This document shows positions 17,408-26,215 of a DNA stretch of 64,000 nt, one piece after another. The notes under the pieces were generated by a model that had not been told where the DNA came from, did not search any database, and saw nothing but the letters and a program-made list of their open reading frames with translations. Source of the stretch: Phycisphaerales bacterium (GTDB lineage Bacteria; Planctomycetota; Phycisphaerae; Phycisphaerales; UBA1924); contig JAJDDC010000019.1 in NCBI GenBank assembly GCA_029260515.1, positions 310,001 to 374,000 of the forward strand. Reading direction: 5' to 3'. Both the position numbers and the translations under genes were made by a program. Within the stretch, counting starts at the first letter, position 1. Each line of letters opens with the position of its first letter.

Positions 17408-19141
17408 TCAGTCGCGGATGACCATGTTGGACGCGACGACCTGGTCAACGATCTGCTCGAAGTCCGAGCCGGGCACGCCCTGCCAGCGGACGACGCCGTC
17501 GGAGCTCATGACGACGACGTTGGGGATCGCGTTGATGCCGAACTTCTTGTAGAGGCTCTGGCGGTTGTCGTGCGCGTTGTAGTATGAGTGCCTGGCCCTC
17601 TTGAGGAAGGACTCGACCTTCTGGAACGGGTCGTTCTGGCCCGAGATCGCGACGACGACGGCTTCGCTTGCGTGCTTCTTGGCGACCTTGTCGAGCGTGG
17701 GGCTGAAGCGCTTGCACGGCCCGCACCACGTGGCCCAGAAGTCCACGATGATGACCTTGCCCTCGGTGTCGGGCTCGGAGGCGCCGTTCATCCAGTTCAG
17801 ACGCGCGAGCGGGCGCTCCACCACCTGGCCCTGGAGGTTGTTGCTGGCGTACTGGCTCGCGCCGCTCGAGTGCGCTGGCCAGTCAACGTCCGCGGGCGAG
17901 GCGTTGTCCGCGGGCGCGTCGGCGCCCTCGTCGTACTGGTCCTCGAAGGTGACCTTGCCTGCCCGTGCCTGGAGCATCGGGTCGGCCCTGACGACCTGCT
18001 TGACCGCGTCGGCGAAGGCCGGGTTGAGCGGGTTGCCCTGCCAGCGGACGACGCCGTCGGTCGAGACCACGACGCTGTGCGGGATCGCCCGGACCCCGAA
18101 GGCGTTGTTGAGCGTCTGCTTGTCGTCGTGCAGGTACGAGTACGATTCCTTGTCGCGCTGGAGGAAGCGCTTGACGACGCCCGCGTTCTCGCGCGAACCG
18201 GAGATGGCAAGCACCTCGAGCTCGCCCTTGTGCTGCTTCTGGAGCTTGTCGAGGATGGGCGAGGAGCGTCGGCACGGGCCGCACCACGTCGCCCAGAAAT
18301 CGATCACGAGCACCTTGCCCTCGGTCTCGACCTTGTCGCTCAGCCACTGCTCGTTGCCCAGGGCGACGGGCATCGCCTCGCCCTGGTAGTCCTTGGCCTT
18401 GAGTCCACGCATGTGTCCGGGCCAGTCGGCCTTGGCGTAGGCCGCGGCGGGGACGTTGATCGTGGGCTGGTCACTCCCGCCCCGGGCGGCGCCTCGAGAG
18501 GGCTCGGGCGCGGCGTTGGGGTCCTCGAGAAGGCCCGCGGCGATCTGGCCCTCCTCGGTCTTGCGTCGCGCCGCCTCGCCACGCGCGTGCTCGGGTGTCT
18601 CGGCGACGAGCTCTGCGACCGCGTCGGCGACCGACGCGTTGGAGATGTCCGCGTACCGGAGCTGCCCTGCGCGGTCGATCACGTACACGTCCGGGTCGTC
18701 GTCAACACGCAGCGCCTTGCGTGCCATGCCCAGTGCGTCCCGGGCGACGCGGCACTGGACCAGGCCCGACTCGACGAATCGGTCGAGGTTGTCCCAGCCC
18801 GCGCGGGGGTGGAGACCCACGACGATCAGGCCGTCGCCAGCGTGCTGCTCGTTGAGGCGACGGATCATCGGGCCCATGACCATGGTGCCCGGCTTGGCGC
18901 TGTCGAGGGTGACGATCACGACGACGTTGCCCGCGGCCTCGTCGCGCGTCAGGGGAGAGCCGTTGGCCCAGTCCTTGAGACCCGTGATCACGTCGAGGTT
19001 GAACGGGGCCGCCTCGGCGCTGTTGAGCGCCTCGCGGCGCTCGCCCCGCCCCTCGCGCTCGACCGGGCCGGCGAGGGCCAGCGAGCAGAGCAGGGCGCCG
19101 CCCGCCGCGATCGAGATCGTTCCGAGTGTCGCGCGTCGCAT
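17408..19141 (-). CDS. Exported protein with three thioredoxin-like domains
   Basis: A 577-aa protein. It begins with a signal peptide (residues about 8-24, cut after LALAG). The first thioredoxin-fold domain (about 50-165) lacks a CxxC motif. The second and third domains carry the WCGPC active site at about residues 287 and 472, each in the conserved FWATWCGPC context with a downstream cis-proline (AIPHSVV and AIPNVVV). Two redox-active domains in tandem suggest a thiol-disulfide oxidoreductase or reductant in the periplasm. The start is the ATG at 19141. A good terminator lies just past the stop. Confidence 0.85.
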   Translation of the reverse strand: MRRATLGTISIAAGGALLCSLALAGPVEREGRGERREALNSAEAAPFNLDVITGLKDWANGSPLTRDEAAGNVVVIVTLDSAKPGTMVMGPMIRRLNEQHAGDGLIVVGLHPRAGWDNLDRFVESGLVQCRVARDALGMARKALRVDDDPDVYVIDRAGQLRYADISNASVADAVAELVAETPEHARGEAARRKTEEGQIAAGLLEDPNAAPEPSRGAARGGSDQPTINVPAAAYAKADWPGHMRGLKAKDYQGEAMPVALGNEQWLSDKVETEGKVLVIDFWATWCGPCRRSSPILDKLQKQHKGELEVLAISGSRENAGVVKRFLQRDKESYSYLHDDKQTLNNAFGVRAIPHSVVVSTDGVVRWQGNPLNPAFADAVKQVVRADPMLQARAGKVTFEDQYDEGADAPADNASPADVDWPAHSSGASQYASNNLQGQVVERPLARLNWMNGASEPDTEGKVIIVDFWATWCGPCKRFSPTLDKVAKKHASEAVVVAISGQNDPFQKVESFLKRARHSYYNAHDNRQSLYKKFGINAIPNVVVMSSDGVVRWQGVPGSDFEQIVDQVVASNMVIRD

Positions 19142-19339
19142 GTGTGCCTCCGGTCGAGAGATGGCCCTGGGGCCGGGTCCGCGAGATCGGGGTCGGCGAT
19201 CGCCGACGTGAGTTCCCCCGCCCTGATCCAATCGGAGGAGCGAACGCTCCCCCTCGAAAGGTAGGGCCATCTTCGCGTCGGGAGGCCCCCCGCACAACCC
19301 TGTACCCGATCCGGGACGCTCATGTTCGATCCTGGCACG

Positions 19340-20218
19340 TCAGAGGGCGCCCGTCAGGTGGGCCAGGGCGATCGAGGCCGCGACAACCACGTTGAGTGAG
19401 TCGGCGCCCGGGCGCTGGACGATGCGGGCGCGGTGGTCGGCCAGGGCCATCGCGCCCTCGGTCAGCCCGGGCCCCTCGGCCCCGAGGAGCAGCGCGACCC
19501 GCCCGCCCGGGGGGAGTGAAATCTCCTGCAATGGCGTCGCGTCTGGCGCCGGTGTGAGCGCGATTGTGCGCACACCCGCCTCGCGGAGCAGCGCCAGCGA
19601 ACCGGGCCAGGGATCGCAGGTCGCGAAGGGCACGTGCAGCGCGTGCCCGATCGAGACGCGCAGCGCCCGCCGGTACAAGGGGTCGCAGCAGCGCGGGCTC
19701 AGCAGGACGCCCGGCGCTCTGCCTCGCGCCGGGTCGGCGAGCACGCCCAGGGTGCGGAACATGCCGCCGACGTTGTCGTGGTTTGCCAGGTCCTCCATGA
19801 CCACGAGCACGCCCGCCCCATCGATGACGGCGCGGGGGTCACACGCCTTGCCCCGGCGCGCGCACGCGAGCACGCCGCGGTGGATGTCGAAGCCCGCGAC
19901 CGATCCCATCAGCTCCCGGGGCGCGACGTACACGGGCGTGCCCTCGGGCAGGCGGGCCAGCGCGTCGCGCATGGATTCCAAGCGCGTCCGCGAGATCAGC
20001 ACGGACTCGGTCGCGTACGACGAGGCGACCAGCTCGCGGACGACCAGCTCGCCCTCGGCCATGAACAGCCCGCCCCCCATCCCGGTGGGCGTGGCGCCGG
20101 GGCCTGCGTCGGGGTTGTGCGCCGCGCGGAGCCAGGCGTCCTTCTGGTCGCGGTAGGCCACGAGGCGCGGGTCGCAGGGGTCGGAGACCTCGATCAGGTT
20201 TGGTTCTCGGGTGGGCAT
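19340..20218 (-). CDS. SpoU/TrmH-family RNA 2'-O-methyltransferase
   Basis: A 292-aa SPOUT methyltransferase. The N-terminal part is a substrate-binding region (FMAEGELVVREL). The catalytic part contains the motif DLANHDNVGGMFRT, then SPRCCDPLYRRALRVSIGHA, LLLGAEGPGL, and the final DSLNVVVAASIALAH, all typical of the family. These enzymes methylate ribose in rRNA or tRNA; the exact site cannot be told. The start is the ATG at 20218, divergent from uppP by 79 nt. Confidence 0.88.
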   Translation of the reverse strand: MPTREPNLIEVSDPCDPRLVAYRDQKDAWLRAAHNPDAGPGATPTGMGGGLFMAEGELVVRELVASSYATESVLISRTRLESMRDALARLPEGTPVYVAPRELMGSVAGFDIHRGVLACARRGKACDPRAVIDGAGVLVVMEDLANHDNVGGMFRTLGVLADPARGRAPGVLLSPRCCDPLYRRALRVSIGHALHVPFATCDPWPGSLALLREAGVRTIALTPAPDATPLQEISLPPGGRVALLLGAEGPGLTEGAMALADHRARIVQRPGADSLNVVVAASIALAHLTGAL

Positions 20219-20297
20219 GGCCGATGGAGTGCCTCGGGGCGAACCCTACACTCGCCCCCCACCACCCGCGGGCCGACCCCGCTCTGGAGCAACGCTC

Positions 20298-21254
20298 GTG
20301 GAACTCTGGCAGGCGGTCATCCTGGGGCTCGTGGAGGGGATCACGGAGTACCTGCCGGTCAGTTCGACCGGGCACCTGATCCTCGCGTCCGGGCTGATGG
20401 GCCTGGACACGCCCGAGCACAAGGCGTCGGTGGACGCGTTCAACATCGTGATCCAGGGCGGGGCGATCCTGGCCGTCCTCGGGCTGTACTCGTCGCGCGT
20501 GCTCCAGATGCTCCGGGGGCTTGCGGGCAAGGACGCGGCGGGGCGGCGCCTGGCGATCAACATCATCGTCGCGTTTCTCCCGGCCGCGGTGCTCGGCGTG
20601 CTGCTCGACGACCTCATCGAGCGATGGCTCTTCCACCCGATCCCGGTGCTCGCGGCACTGGCGCTGGGCGGTGTGTACATGATCGCGCTCGACCGCTGGA
20701 AGATCCGCCCGCACCGCGGGCAGGACCCCGGGCACGACGACGCGGCGGGCGCGACCGACATCACCGACCTGACGTGGCGCCAGGCGCTCTTCATCGGGTT
20801 CATGCAGACGCTCGCGATGATCCCGGGCACGAGCCGGAGCATGATGACGATCACGGCGGGCGTGCTCGTGGGCCTGAAGCCCAAGCAGGCCGCGGAGTTC
20901 AGCTTCCTGCTGGGCCTGCCGACCCTCGGCGGGGCGTGCGTGTACAAGCTGGCCAAGAACCTCATGGAGTCGAGCGAGGCGGGGACGCCGAACATGTTCG
21001 AGGTGATCGGGTGGGGGCCGATCATCGTGGGGCTGGTTGTGGCGGCGGTCAGTGCGGCGCTGGCGGTGAAATGGCTGGTCGCGTTCCTGACGCGTCACGG
21101 GCTCGAGCCGTTCGGGTGGTACCGGCTGGCGCTGTGCGTGGTGCTGGGCGGGGCGATCGCGGCGGGTTGGGTCGAGATCGGGGGCCCGGGCGCCGATACT
21201 CCGGGGCAGACCCCGATTCTCCAGGACGCCACCCCGGACACCCCCAGCCCATGA
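20298..21254 (+). CDS. uppP: Undecaprenyl-diphosphatase UppP (BacA)
   Basis: Integral membrane phosphatase that recycles undecaprenyl diphosphate to the monophosphate lipid carrier of cell-wall and surface-glycan synthesis. The 318-aa protein has the two hallmark motifs: EGITEYLPVSSTGHL near the N-terminus and PGTSRSMMTI in the middle, both in a set of about eight helices. The start is GTG at 20298, following CTGGAGCAAC. Its stop overlaps the serA start by four bases (ATGA), so the two are translationally coupled, an unusual partnership. Confidence 0.95.
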   Translation: MELWQAVILGLVEGITEYLPVSSTGHLILASGLMGLDTPEHKASVDAFNIVIQGGAILAVLGLYSSRVLQMLRGLAGKDAAGRRLAINIIVAFLPAAVLGVLLDDLIERWLFHPIPVLAALALGGVYMIALDRWKIRPHRGQDPGHDDAAGATDITDLTWRQALFIGFMQTLAMIPGTSRSMMTITAGVLVGLKPKQAAEFSFLLGLPTLGGACVYKLAKNLMESSEAGTPNMFEVIGWGPIIVGLVVAAVSAALAVKWLVAFLTRHGLEPFGWYRLALCVVLGGAIAAGWVEIGGPGADTPGQTPILQDATPDTPSP

Positions 21255-22531
21255 GCCAGGCCTCGATGACGCCCGCACGAACAAGTTTTCCCAAGGACAA
21301 GATCCGTATCGTGCTCGCCGAGGGCGTGCACGAGGCGGGCGCGAAGCGTCTGATCGACGCCGGATTCGATGTCGTGACGCTGGGCGGGGCGTTGACGGGC
21401 GACGCGCTGGCGGAGGCCGCGGCGGACGCGCACGTGCTGGGCATCCGCTCCAAGACACAGATCGACGGTGCGACGCTCGACGGCGCGTCGCGCCTGCTCG
21501 CCGTCGGGTGTTTTTGTGCGGGGACGAACCAGGTTGACCTGGGCGCGGCGGGCGCCCGGGGTGTGCCGGTCTTCAACGCGCCGTTCAGCAACACCAGGTC
21601 TGTGGCGGAGATGACCATCAGCGAGGTGATCGCGCTGCACCGTCGGATGTTCGACCGGTCGGGAAAGATGCACGCGGGGGTGTGGGAGAAATCGGCCGCG
21701 GGCTCGCACGAGGTGCGGGGCAAGACACTCGGCATCGTCGGGTACGGGCACATCGGTTCGCAGGTGTCGGTGCTGGGCGAGGCGATGGGGATGGGCGTCG
21801 TGTACTACGACGTTGAGGCGAAACTGCCCCTGGGCAACGCCCGGGCGTGCGGCTCGCTCGCCGAGCTGCTCGAGACGTCCGACGTGGTCACGCTGCACGT
21901 GCCCGCGACGCCGACGACATCCGGGCTCATCGGCGCCCGCGAGATCGGGCGGATGAAGCAGGGGGCGATGCTCATCAACAACGCGCGTGGCAGCGTCGTG
22001 GACGTGGACGCGCTCGCGGACGCGGTGAAATCCGGGCGCCTGGGCGGGGCGGCGGTGGACGTGTTCCCCGAGGAGCCCTCGCGCTCGGGCCAGTCGTTCA
22101 CGAGCCCCCTGCAGGGCGTGCCCAACGTGATCCTCACGCCCCACGTGGGGGGGAGCACGATCGAGGCCCAGGCCGCGATCAGCGAGGAGGTCGCGGGCAA
22201 GATCGTCCGGTTCATCAACGAGGGGACGACGCTGGGCGCGGTCAACGTGCCGCAGGTGGACCTGCCCGACCAGTCCGACGCGGGACGGGGAGCTACGCCC
22301 GATGCCCGGCGCCCGCACCGGATCCTGCACTTCCACCGCAACGTGCCCGGCGTGATGAGCAAGCTGCACGCGGTCATCAGCTCGTGCGGCGCCAACGTCA
22401 CCGGCGAGCACCTGCGCACGACCGCGGATATCGGCTACGTCGTGCTGGACGTCGACCCGACAGACGCGGCGCCCCTGCTCGACGGGATCCGGGGGATCCC
22501 CGAGACGATCCGGACGCGCGTGCTCTGGTAG
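21251..22531 (+). CDS. serA: D-3-phosphoglycerate dehydrogenase (with ACT domain)
   Basis: Catalyses the first step of serine synthesis, oxidising 3-phosphoglycerate with NAD. The 426-aa protein shows a D-isomer-specific dehydrogenase substrate domain, an NAD-binding domain with GKTLGIVGYGHIGSQ (about residue 158), the catalytic Arg/Glu/His region (NNARGSVVD and LTPHVGGST), and a C-terminal ACT domain (about 350-426) that usually mediates serine inhibition. ATG at 21251 overlaps the uppP stop. A 15-bp tandem duplication and a 78-bp hairpin element follow the stop. Confidence 0.93.
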   Translation: MSQASMTPARTSFPKDKIRIVLAEGVHEAGAKRLIDAGFDVVTLGGALTGDALAEAAADAHVLGIRSKTQIDGATLDGASRLLAVGCFCAGTNQVDLGAAGARGVPVFNAPFSNTRSVAEMTISEVIALHRRMFDRSGKMHAGVWEKSAAGSHEVRGKTLGIVGYGHIGSQVSVLGEAMGMGVVYYDVEAKLPLGNARACGSLAELLETSDVVTLHVPATPTTSGLIGAREIGRMKQGAMLINNARGSVVDVDALADAVKSGRLGGAAVDVFPEEPSRSGQSFTSPLQGVPNVILTPHVGGSTIEAQAAISEEVAGKIVRFINEGTTLGAVNVPQVDLPDQSDAGRGATPDARRPHRILHFHRNVPGVMSKLHAVISSCGANVTGEHLRTTADIGYVVLDVDPTDAAPLLDGIRGIPETIRTRVLW

Positions 22532-22534
22532 CAG

Positions 22535-22564
22535 AGAGACGCAGAGACAAGAGACGCAGAGACG
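22535..22564. repeat. Two tandem copies of a 15-bp unit
   Basis: The unit AGAGACGCAGAGACA is repeated almost exactly (last base changed) directly after the serA stop. No coding or secondary structure is obvious. Confidence 0.75.
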
Positions 22565-22577
22565 GACTCGATCCGAG

Positions 22578-22655
22578 GACGAGCCCACCGCGCGAGCGGG
22601 GGGAGGCGTTGTGTGTCGCTGTTCCCGGGTCCCCCCGCTTGCGCGGGGGGCTCGT
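22578..22655. repeat. 78-bp double-hairpin element, copy 1
   Basis: The element begins ACGAGCCC and ends GGGCTCGT, so its ends are inverted. Inside are two GC-rich hairpins, the second a perfect 8-bp stem (CCCCCCGC/GCGGGGGG with loop TTGC). Copy 2 at 31458-31535 has the same length and closely similar sequence. It sits between serA and a convergent minus-strand gene, fitting a bidirectional terminator or REP-type repeat. Confidence 0.8.
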
Positions 22656-22689
22656 TGGGTGGCGTGCACGCGTCGCCGGGCGTCGCGCG

Positions 22690-23211
22690 TTAGGGCTGGC
22701 CCGCGTCTTGGTCGAACGAGAAGTCGTCTTCGGTGTCCCAGATCCCGTCCGCGCCCGCGGTGGAGATCGAGTAGCGCCGACCGTCGGCCTGGATCTCGTA
22801 CCGGTAGAACTCGCCCCAGGGATCGATGAGCGTGTCGCGGTCGAGGTTGAGGGCCTCGAGCGTGGACGGGACAGTGCCGTTGGCCTGGTAGTGCTCGGCG
22901 ACGGCGGCGCGGATCGTGCTCGAGTCCCGGCCGACCTCGACGAACCCAGCGCCGAGAGCCGCGACGCCCGCGAGCCCGACGCCGAAGACCACGAATATGA
23001 ACAAGAAGGCGACGATGATCCACGCCGATCCGATCAGGCCCAGTACGAAGCCGGCGACAGCAAGCCCGCGCGGGCGTTTGAACATCGCGATAAACGACAG
23101 GAGCAGGCCGAGTGGCGAGATAAGCCCGCCGCACAGGACGAGCCCGACCAGCGAGATCACGAAGCCCGCGACGCCGAGGGCGTTGGATTGGTTGCGGTGT
23201 CCGTTGCTCAT
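22690..23211 (-). CDS. DUF4190-type membrane protein with GspG-like C-terminal domain
   Basis: A 173-aa protein. The N-terminal half has two membrane segments in the DUF4190-like pattern (ALGVAGFVISLVGLVL, then a longer hydrophobic region with VAGFVLGLIGSAW). The C-terminal 60 residues carry the pattern of major pseudopilins (GspG): IDPWGEFYRYEI, YSISTAGADG and a DTEDD calcium-site-like stretch. The mixture suggests a membrane-anchored pseudopilin-like domain; function is not known. The start is the ATG at 23211. Confidence 0.7.
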   Translation of the reverse strand: MSNGHRNQSNALGVAGFVISLVGLVLCGGLISPLGLLLSFIAMFKRPRGLAVAGFVLGLIGSAWIIVAFLFIFVVFGVGLAGVAALGAGFVEVGRDSSTIRAAVAEHYQANGTVPSTLEALNLDRDTLIDPWGEFYRYEIQADGRRYSISTAGADGIWDTEDDFSFDQDAGQP

Positions 23212-23274
23212 GCGCGGCGAGCATATCCGCGCCCCGCGCGGCGGGACGGGCGTCCGGCCTGTCTGCTCGCAGCA

Positions 23275-23349
23275 GGTGGGACAGGCGTGCCTCCTGTTTG
23301 GTTCGGTGACGTGACTATCCCGGCAGACAGGCGGGACGCCTGTCCCACC
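23275..23349. repeat. Large inverted-repeat element containing the GACAGGCG palindrome
   Basis: A 14-bp arm GGTGGGACAGGCGT (23275-23288) is matched by its complement ACGCCTGTCCCACC (23336-23349). The right arm overlaps the smaller palindrome at 23326-23344, which is identical to the one at 593-611. It lies directly past the stop of the dehydrogenase gene and may end its transcript. Confidence 0.75.
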
Positions 23350-23354
23350 CGTGG

Positions 23355-24350
23355 CTAGACGTCAACGACGACGCGGACCTGCTCGGGCTCGTCGGCGGCG
23401 CGGAGGGCGGCGATCGCGTCCTCGAGCTTGTACCGCCTGGTGATCAGCCCGGTGAGGTCCAGGCGCCCGGGCATCGAGGCCAGGGCGCCCAGCGCGTCGG
23501 CGACGCGCCCGCCACGGGCGCCGATCAGCCGTGCCTCGCGCTGGATCAGGCGACCGACGCTGGCGGCGGGCAGGCGGTCGGGCTTGTACCCGGTTGCGCC
23601 GAAGACGCCCCCGCCCACGAGCACGCGCCCGCAGGGGCGGACGAGGCCGAGGGCCAGGTCGAGGGCCTCGTCGCTCGGATCGACGACGACGACGACGTCC
23701 TGGTCGGCGCGTCGCCCGACGTCGGACGCGTCGCGCCGGGCGATGCCCCACTTCTCGCAGCGTTGCTCGCGCCCCGGCATCGAGCCGAGCACGCGGACCG
23801 AGGCGTTGCGAACCGCCAGCAGCTGCGCGCACAGGAGCGCGACCGCGTCGTCGCCGATGACGGTCACGTAGGGCTTGGTCTCGACGGAGACGAGCCTGGC
23901 CAGGTGCAGCGCTTCGGCGAGTGGGACGGCGAGGGCGGCGTGGTCGTCGTCGATCGCGTCGGGGACTGCGGTCAGGTTGCGGGTCGGGAGCGTGACGCGC
24001 TGGGCCAGGGCGCCGTCGCGCCCGTGCACGCCGATCTCCTGGCGGTCGGGGGCGTGCGCGCCCAGGCCGCGTGTCGCCAGGTCGTCGTCCTCGGGGACGA
24101 TGATCGGGTCGCACACGACGCGCTCGCCCGAGAGCGGGTGGTCCTTGTCGCCCTCGATCCGGACGACGACGCCCACGAACTCTCGCCCGACGACGCCGCG
24201 GAACGCGAGGCGCCCCTGGCAGACGGCCAGGTCGATCGGGCCCAGCCCGACACGGACCGGGCGGACCAGGGCCTCGCCCGGCGCCGGCGCGGGCTCGGGG
24301 GCGCGGGGGTCGAGAAACACGTTCTGCCCGTCGTACCGAACGGCTCGCAC
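23355..24350 (-). CDS. Zinc-type alcohol dehydrogenase-like protein (MDR superfamily)
   Basis: A 331-aa protein of the medium-chain dehydrogenase/reductase superfamily. The N-terminal domain is GroES-like with GREFVGVVVRIEG (about residue 56) and the usual GERVVCDPI region. The nucleotide-binding part has a degraded Rossmann motif (VTVIGDDAVALL, in place of GxGxxG), and an RPCGRVLVGGG stretch follows. The typical structural-zinc four-Cys set is absent, so zinc content is uncertain. Substrate is unknown. Confidence 0.75.
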   Translation of the reverse strand: MRAVRYDGQNVFLDPRAPEPAPAPGEALVRPVRVGLGPIDLAVCQGRLAFRGVVGREFVGVVVRIEGDKDHPLSGERVVCDPIIVPEDDDLATRGLGAHAPDRQEIGVHGRDGALAQRVTLPTRNLTAVPDAIDDDHAALAVPLAEALHLARLVSVETKPYVTVIGDDAVALLCAQLLAVRNASVRVLGSMPGREQRCEKWGIARRDASDVGRRADQDVVVVVDPSDEALDLALGLVRPCGRVLVGGGVFGATGYKPDRLPAASVGRLIQREARLIGARGGRVADALGALASMPGRLDLTGLITRRYKLEDAIAALRAADEPEQVRVVVDV

Positions 24351-24483
24351 GCGGCGGACCTCCTCGCGGCGCGGAAGCAGCGCCGGGGCCTGGATCGGCA
24401 GGGTGCGTGCGTGGGTGTCGCCGGATCAGGGCTTCGGGTGATTCTCGGACCGGATCAGCCCGCGATCACTCGGCCGCGATCGC

Positions 24484-25332
24484 TCAGCCCGCGACGCCCT
24501 GCGGCGGCAGACCGACGGGCGTCGAGGGCGTCTCGTTGGGGGGCTGCGGCACGAACGGGAAGAACTCCATCCAGCGTTTGTCGCGCTGGAAGGCGGGGTA
24601 GGTGTACGGCGTGCGCGCCGCGAACAGGTCGTCGGTCGAGTCCACCCAGTCGAGCCAGGCGCGGGTCTCGAGCCCGAAGTCCTGGCCCGTGAGCGTGCGG
24701 AGCGATTGGAGCGTCGAGTGGTTCACGACCAGCGCCGGGTCGTTGAGCGCCGCGATGAGCGCCTGGACGACGCGGCTCTCGGCGTACTGGCCCAGCGCGT
24801 GCGCGGCGGCGGCACGGACCTCGGGCTCGTCCTCGGCGTCCTGGCGTATCGCGAGCATCAGCGCATCGACCGCGATCGGGTTGTGGATGCGCTGGAGCGA
24901 GCGGGCGGCCTCGGCGCGGACGAGTCGGTCCGGCTCGTCGATGAGTCGTTCGATGAGCAGGGGCGCGTGGTCGGGCGAGCCGTGCACGCCCAGCGCGCGG
25001 ACACCCGCCCAGCGGACACCGGCGTCGTCGTCGTGGGCGGCGTCCTCGTAGAGCTCGACGTACACGTCGCTCCCGCCGAACGTCGCGTTGGCGAGCAGGA
25101 GCGTGCCGCGGTAGCGGCTGTCGGGGTTGTACTGGTCGAGGGCCATGTCGGCGGCCTCGGCGGGTGTCTCGGTGGGTTTGACGACGTCGAAGATCGACTT
25201 GGCGCCGGGCTTGACGTTGTCGAGAGCGCCGCACCCGGCGAGCAGCACGAGCGGGGCGGCAATCGCGGCCGCCGGCAGCGCCCGGGATGCGTGGCGCATC
25301 CCCCTTCCGAGCCATCGTGCACGATCGGGCAT
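24484..25332 (-). CDS. HEAT-repeat lipoprotein
   Basis: A 282-aa protein with a lipoprotein signal (lipobox LLAGC at about residue 34), followed by three or four HEAT/PBS-type helical repeats. They are recognisable as GVRWAGVRALGVHG, LVRAEAARSLQRI, EVRAAAAHALGQYA and VVNHSTLQSLRTL. The C-terminus is Pro-rich. Such repeats usually mediate protein contacts. It diverges from the neighbouring lipoprotein gene with about 80 nt between the starts. Confidence 0.75.
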   Translation of the reverse strand: MPDRARWLGRGMRHASRALPAAAIAAPLVLLAGCGALDNVKPGAKSIFDVVKPTETPAEAADMALDQYNPDSRYRGTLLLANATFGGSDVYVELYEDAAHDDDAGVRWAGVRALGVHGSPDHAPLLIERLIDEPDRLVRAEAARSLQRIHNPIAVDALMLAIRQDAEDEPEVRAAAAHALGQYAESRVVQALIAALNDPALVVNHSTLQSLRTLTGQDFGLETRAWLDWVDSTDDLFAARTPYTYPAFQRDKRWMEFFPFVPQPPNETPSTPVGLPPQGVAG

Positions 25333-25411
25333 GGGAGGCGAGTATATGACGCTTGGCAGCGACCGCGTCGGGCGGGGCAAGATCGTCGGGGTTTCGACTT
25401 GGAGGATGGGC

Positions 25412-26200
25412 ATGCGGGATCGGGCACAGCCGGCTTGGATACACGGTTTCGGCATCGCGGCGTGCATCGGCGTTGTTTTTGTCATCTCCGGGTGCGCGGG
25501 CACGCCCGCGACGCCCGCGGGCGCGCGGGGCGAGGTGGAGGAGGGCGGTGATGCGGTGCTCGTCGCGGGTGACATGTTCCCGCCCGACGAGCGCCAACGC
25601 CGGACCGCTCGCCTGGACCCCAAGACCCGCGAGGTGCTCGCGATCGAGTCGAGCACGCGCGAGATCCTCGGCGATGATTCCTGGGTCGTGCACGCGTCGC
25701 TCGAGGACGGCGGGCAGGCAGACGCGGGCGAGATGGTCTTCCGGCGAAACCCCGACGGCTCGGTCTCGCTGGCGAGCCTCATCGCCGACACACCCCAGGC
25801 GCTCTCGGACGGGCAGGCCCGGTACATCTTCGAGCCTCCCCTGGTGATGACCCCGGCGCGACTCGCGGCGGGCGAGCGGTTCGAGGATTCGTGCGACATG
25901 CGCATCGTCGCAATCGACGACGAGACGGACGTCATCAGGACAGGCGGCGCGACACGACTGCTGGAGGTCGTCGGGCGCCAGACGCTCGAGACCGTGACCG
26001 GTGACGTGCGCGCCATCCGCGTGCGTGCGCGGTTCCGCCTGACGCTGGGCGCGACGGTGGTGACCAGCGACTCGGTCGTGTGGTTCGAGCCGGGGGGCGG
26101 CGCGCTGGCCGAATCGACGAGGCGGGTGGTCCGCGTGCTCGGCGTGCCGGTGCAGGACGTGCGCGAGCTGACGCAGGAGGCGTCGTCGCTGGGCGAGTGA
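25412..26200 (+). CDS. Predicted lipoprotein, 262 aa, unknown
   Basis: The start ATG at 25412 lies 6 nt after GGAGG; an in-frame ATG at 25406 is too close to it. The N-terminal signal ends in the lipobox VISGC. The mature protein is beta-rich with no domain I can name. A possible similarity to surface or outer-membrane lipoproteins is only an inference. It is convergent with the coiled-coil membrane protein gene, 15 nt apart. Confidence 0.65.
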   Translation: MRDRAQPAWIHGFGIAACIGVVFVISGCAGTPATPAGARGEVEEGGDAVLVAGDMFPPDERQRRTARLDPKTREVLAIESSTREILGDDSWVVHASLEDGGQADAGEMVFRRNPDGSVSLASLIADTPQALSDGQARYIFEPPLVMTPARLAAGERFEDSCDMRIVAIDDETDVIRTGGATRLLEVVGRQTLETVTGDVRAIRVRARFRLTLGATVVTSDSVVWFEPGGGALAESTRRVVRVLGVPVQDVRELTQEASSLGE

Positions 26201-26215
26201 TACGGGGGCGACGCG

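Noticed and set aside
23355-24350. Treating the dehydrogenase as a zinc-binding alcohol dehydrogenase with a named substrate.
   Set aside because: The structural Cys set is absent and the nucleotide motif is degraded, so only the superfamily is assigned.
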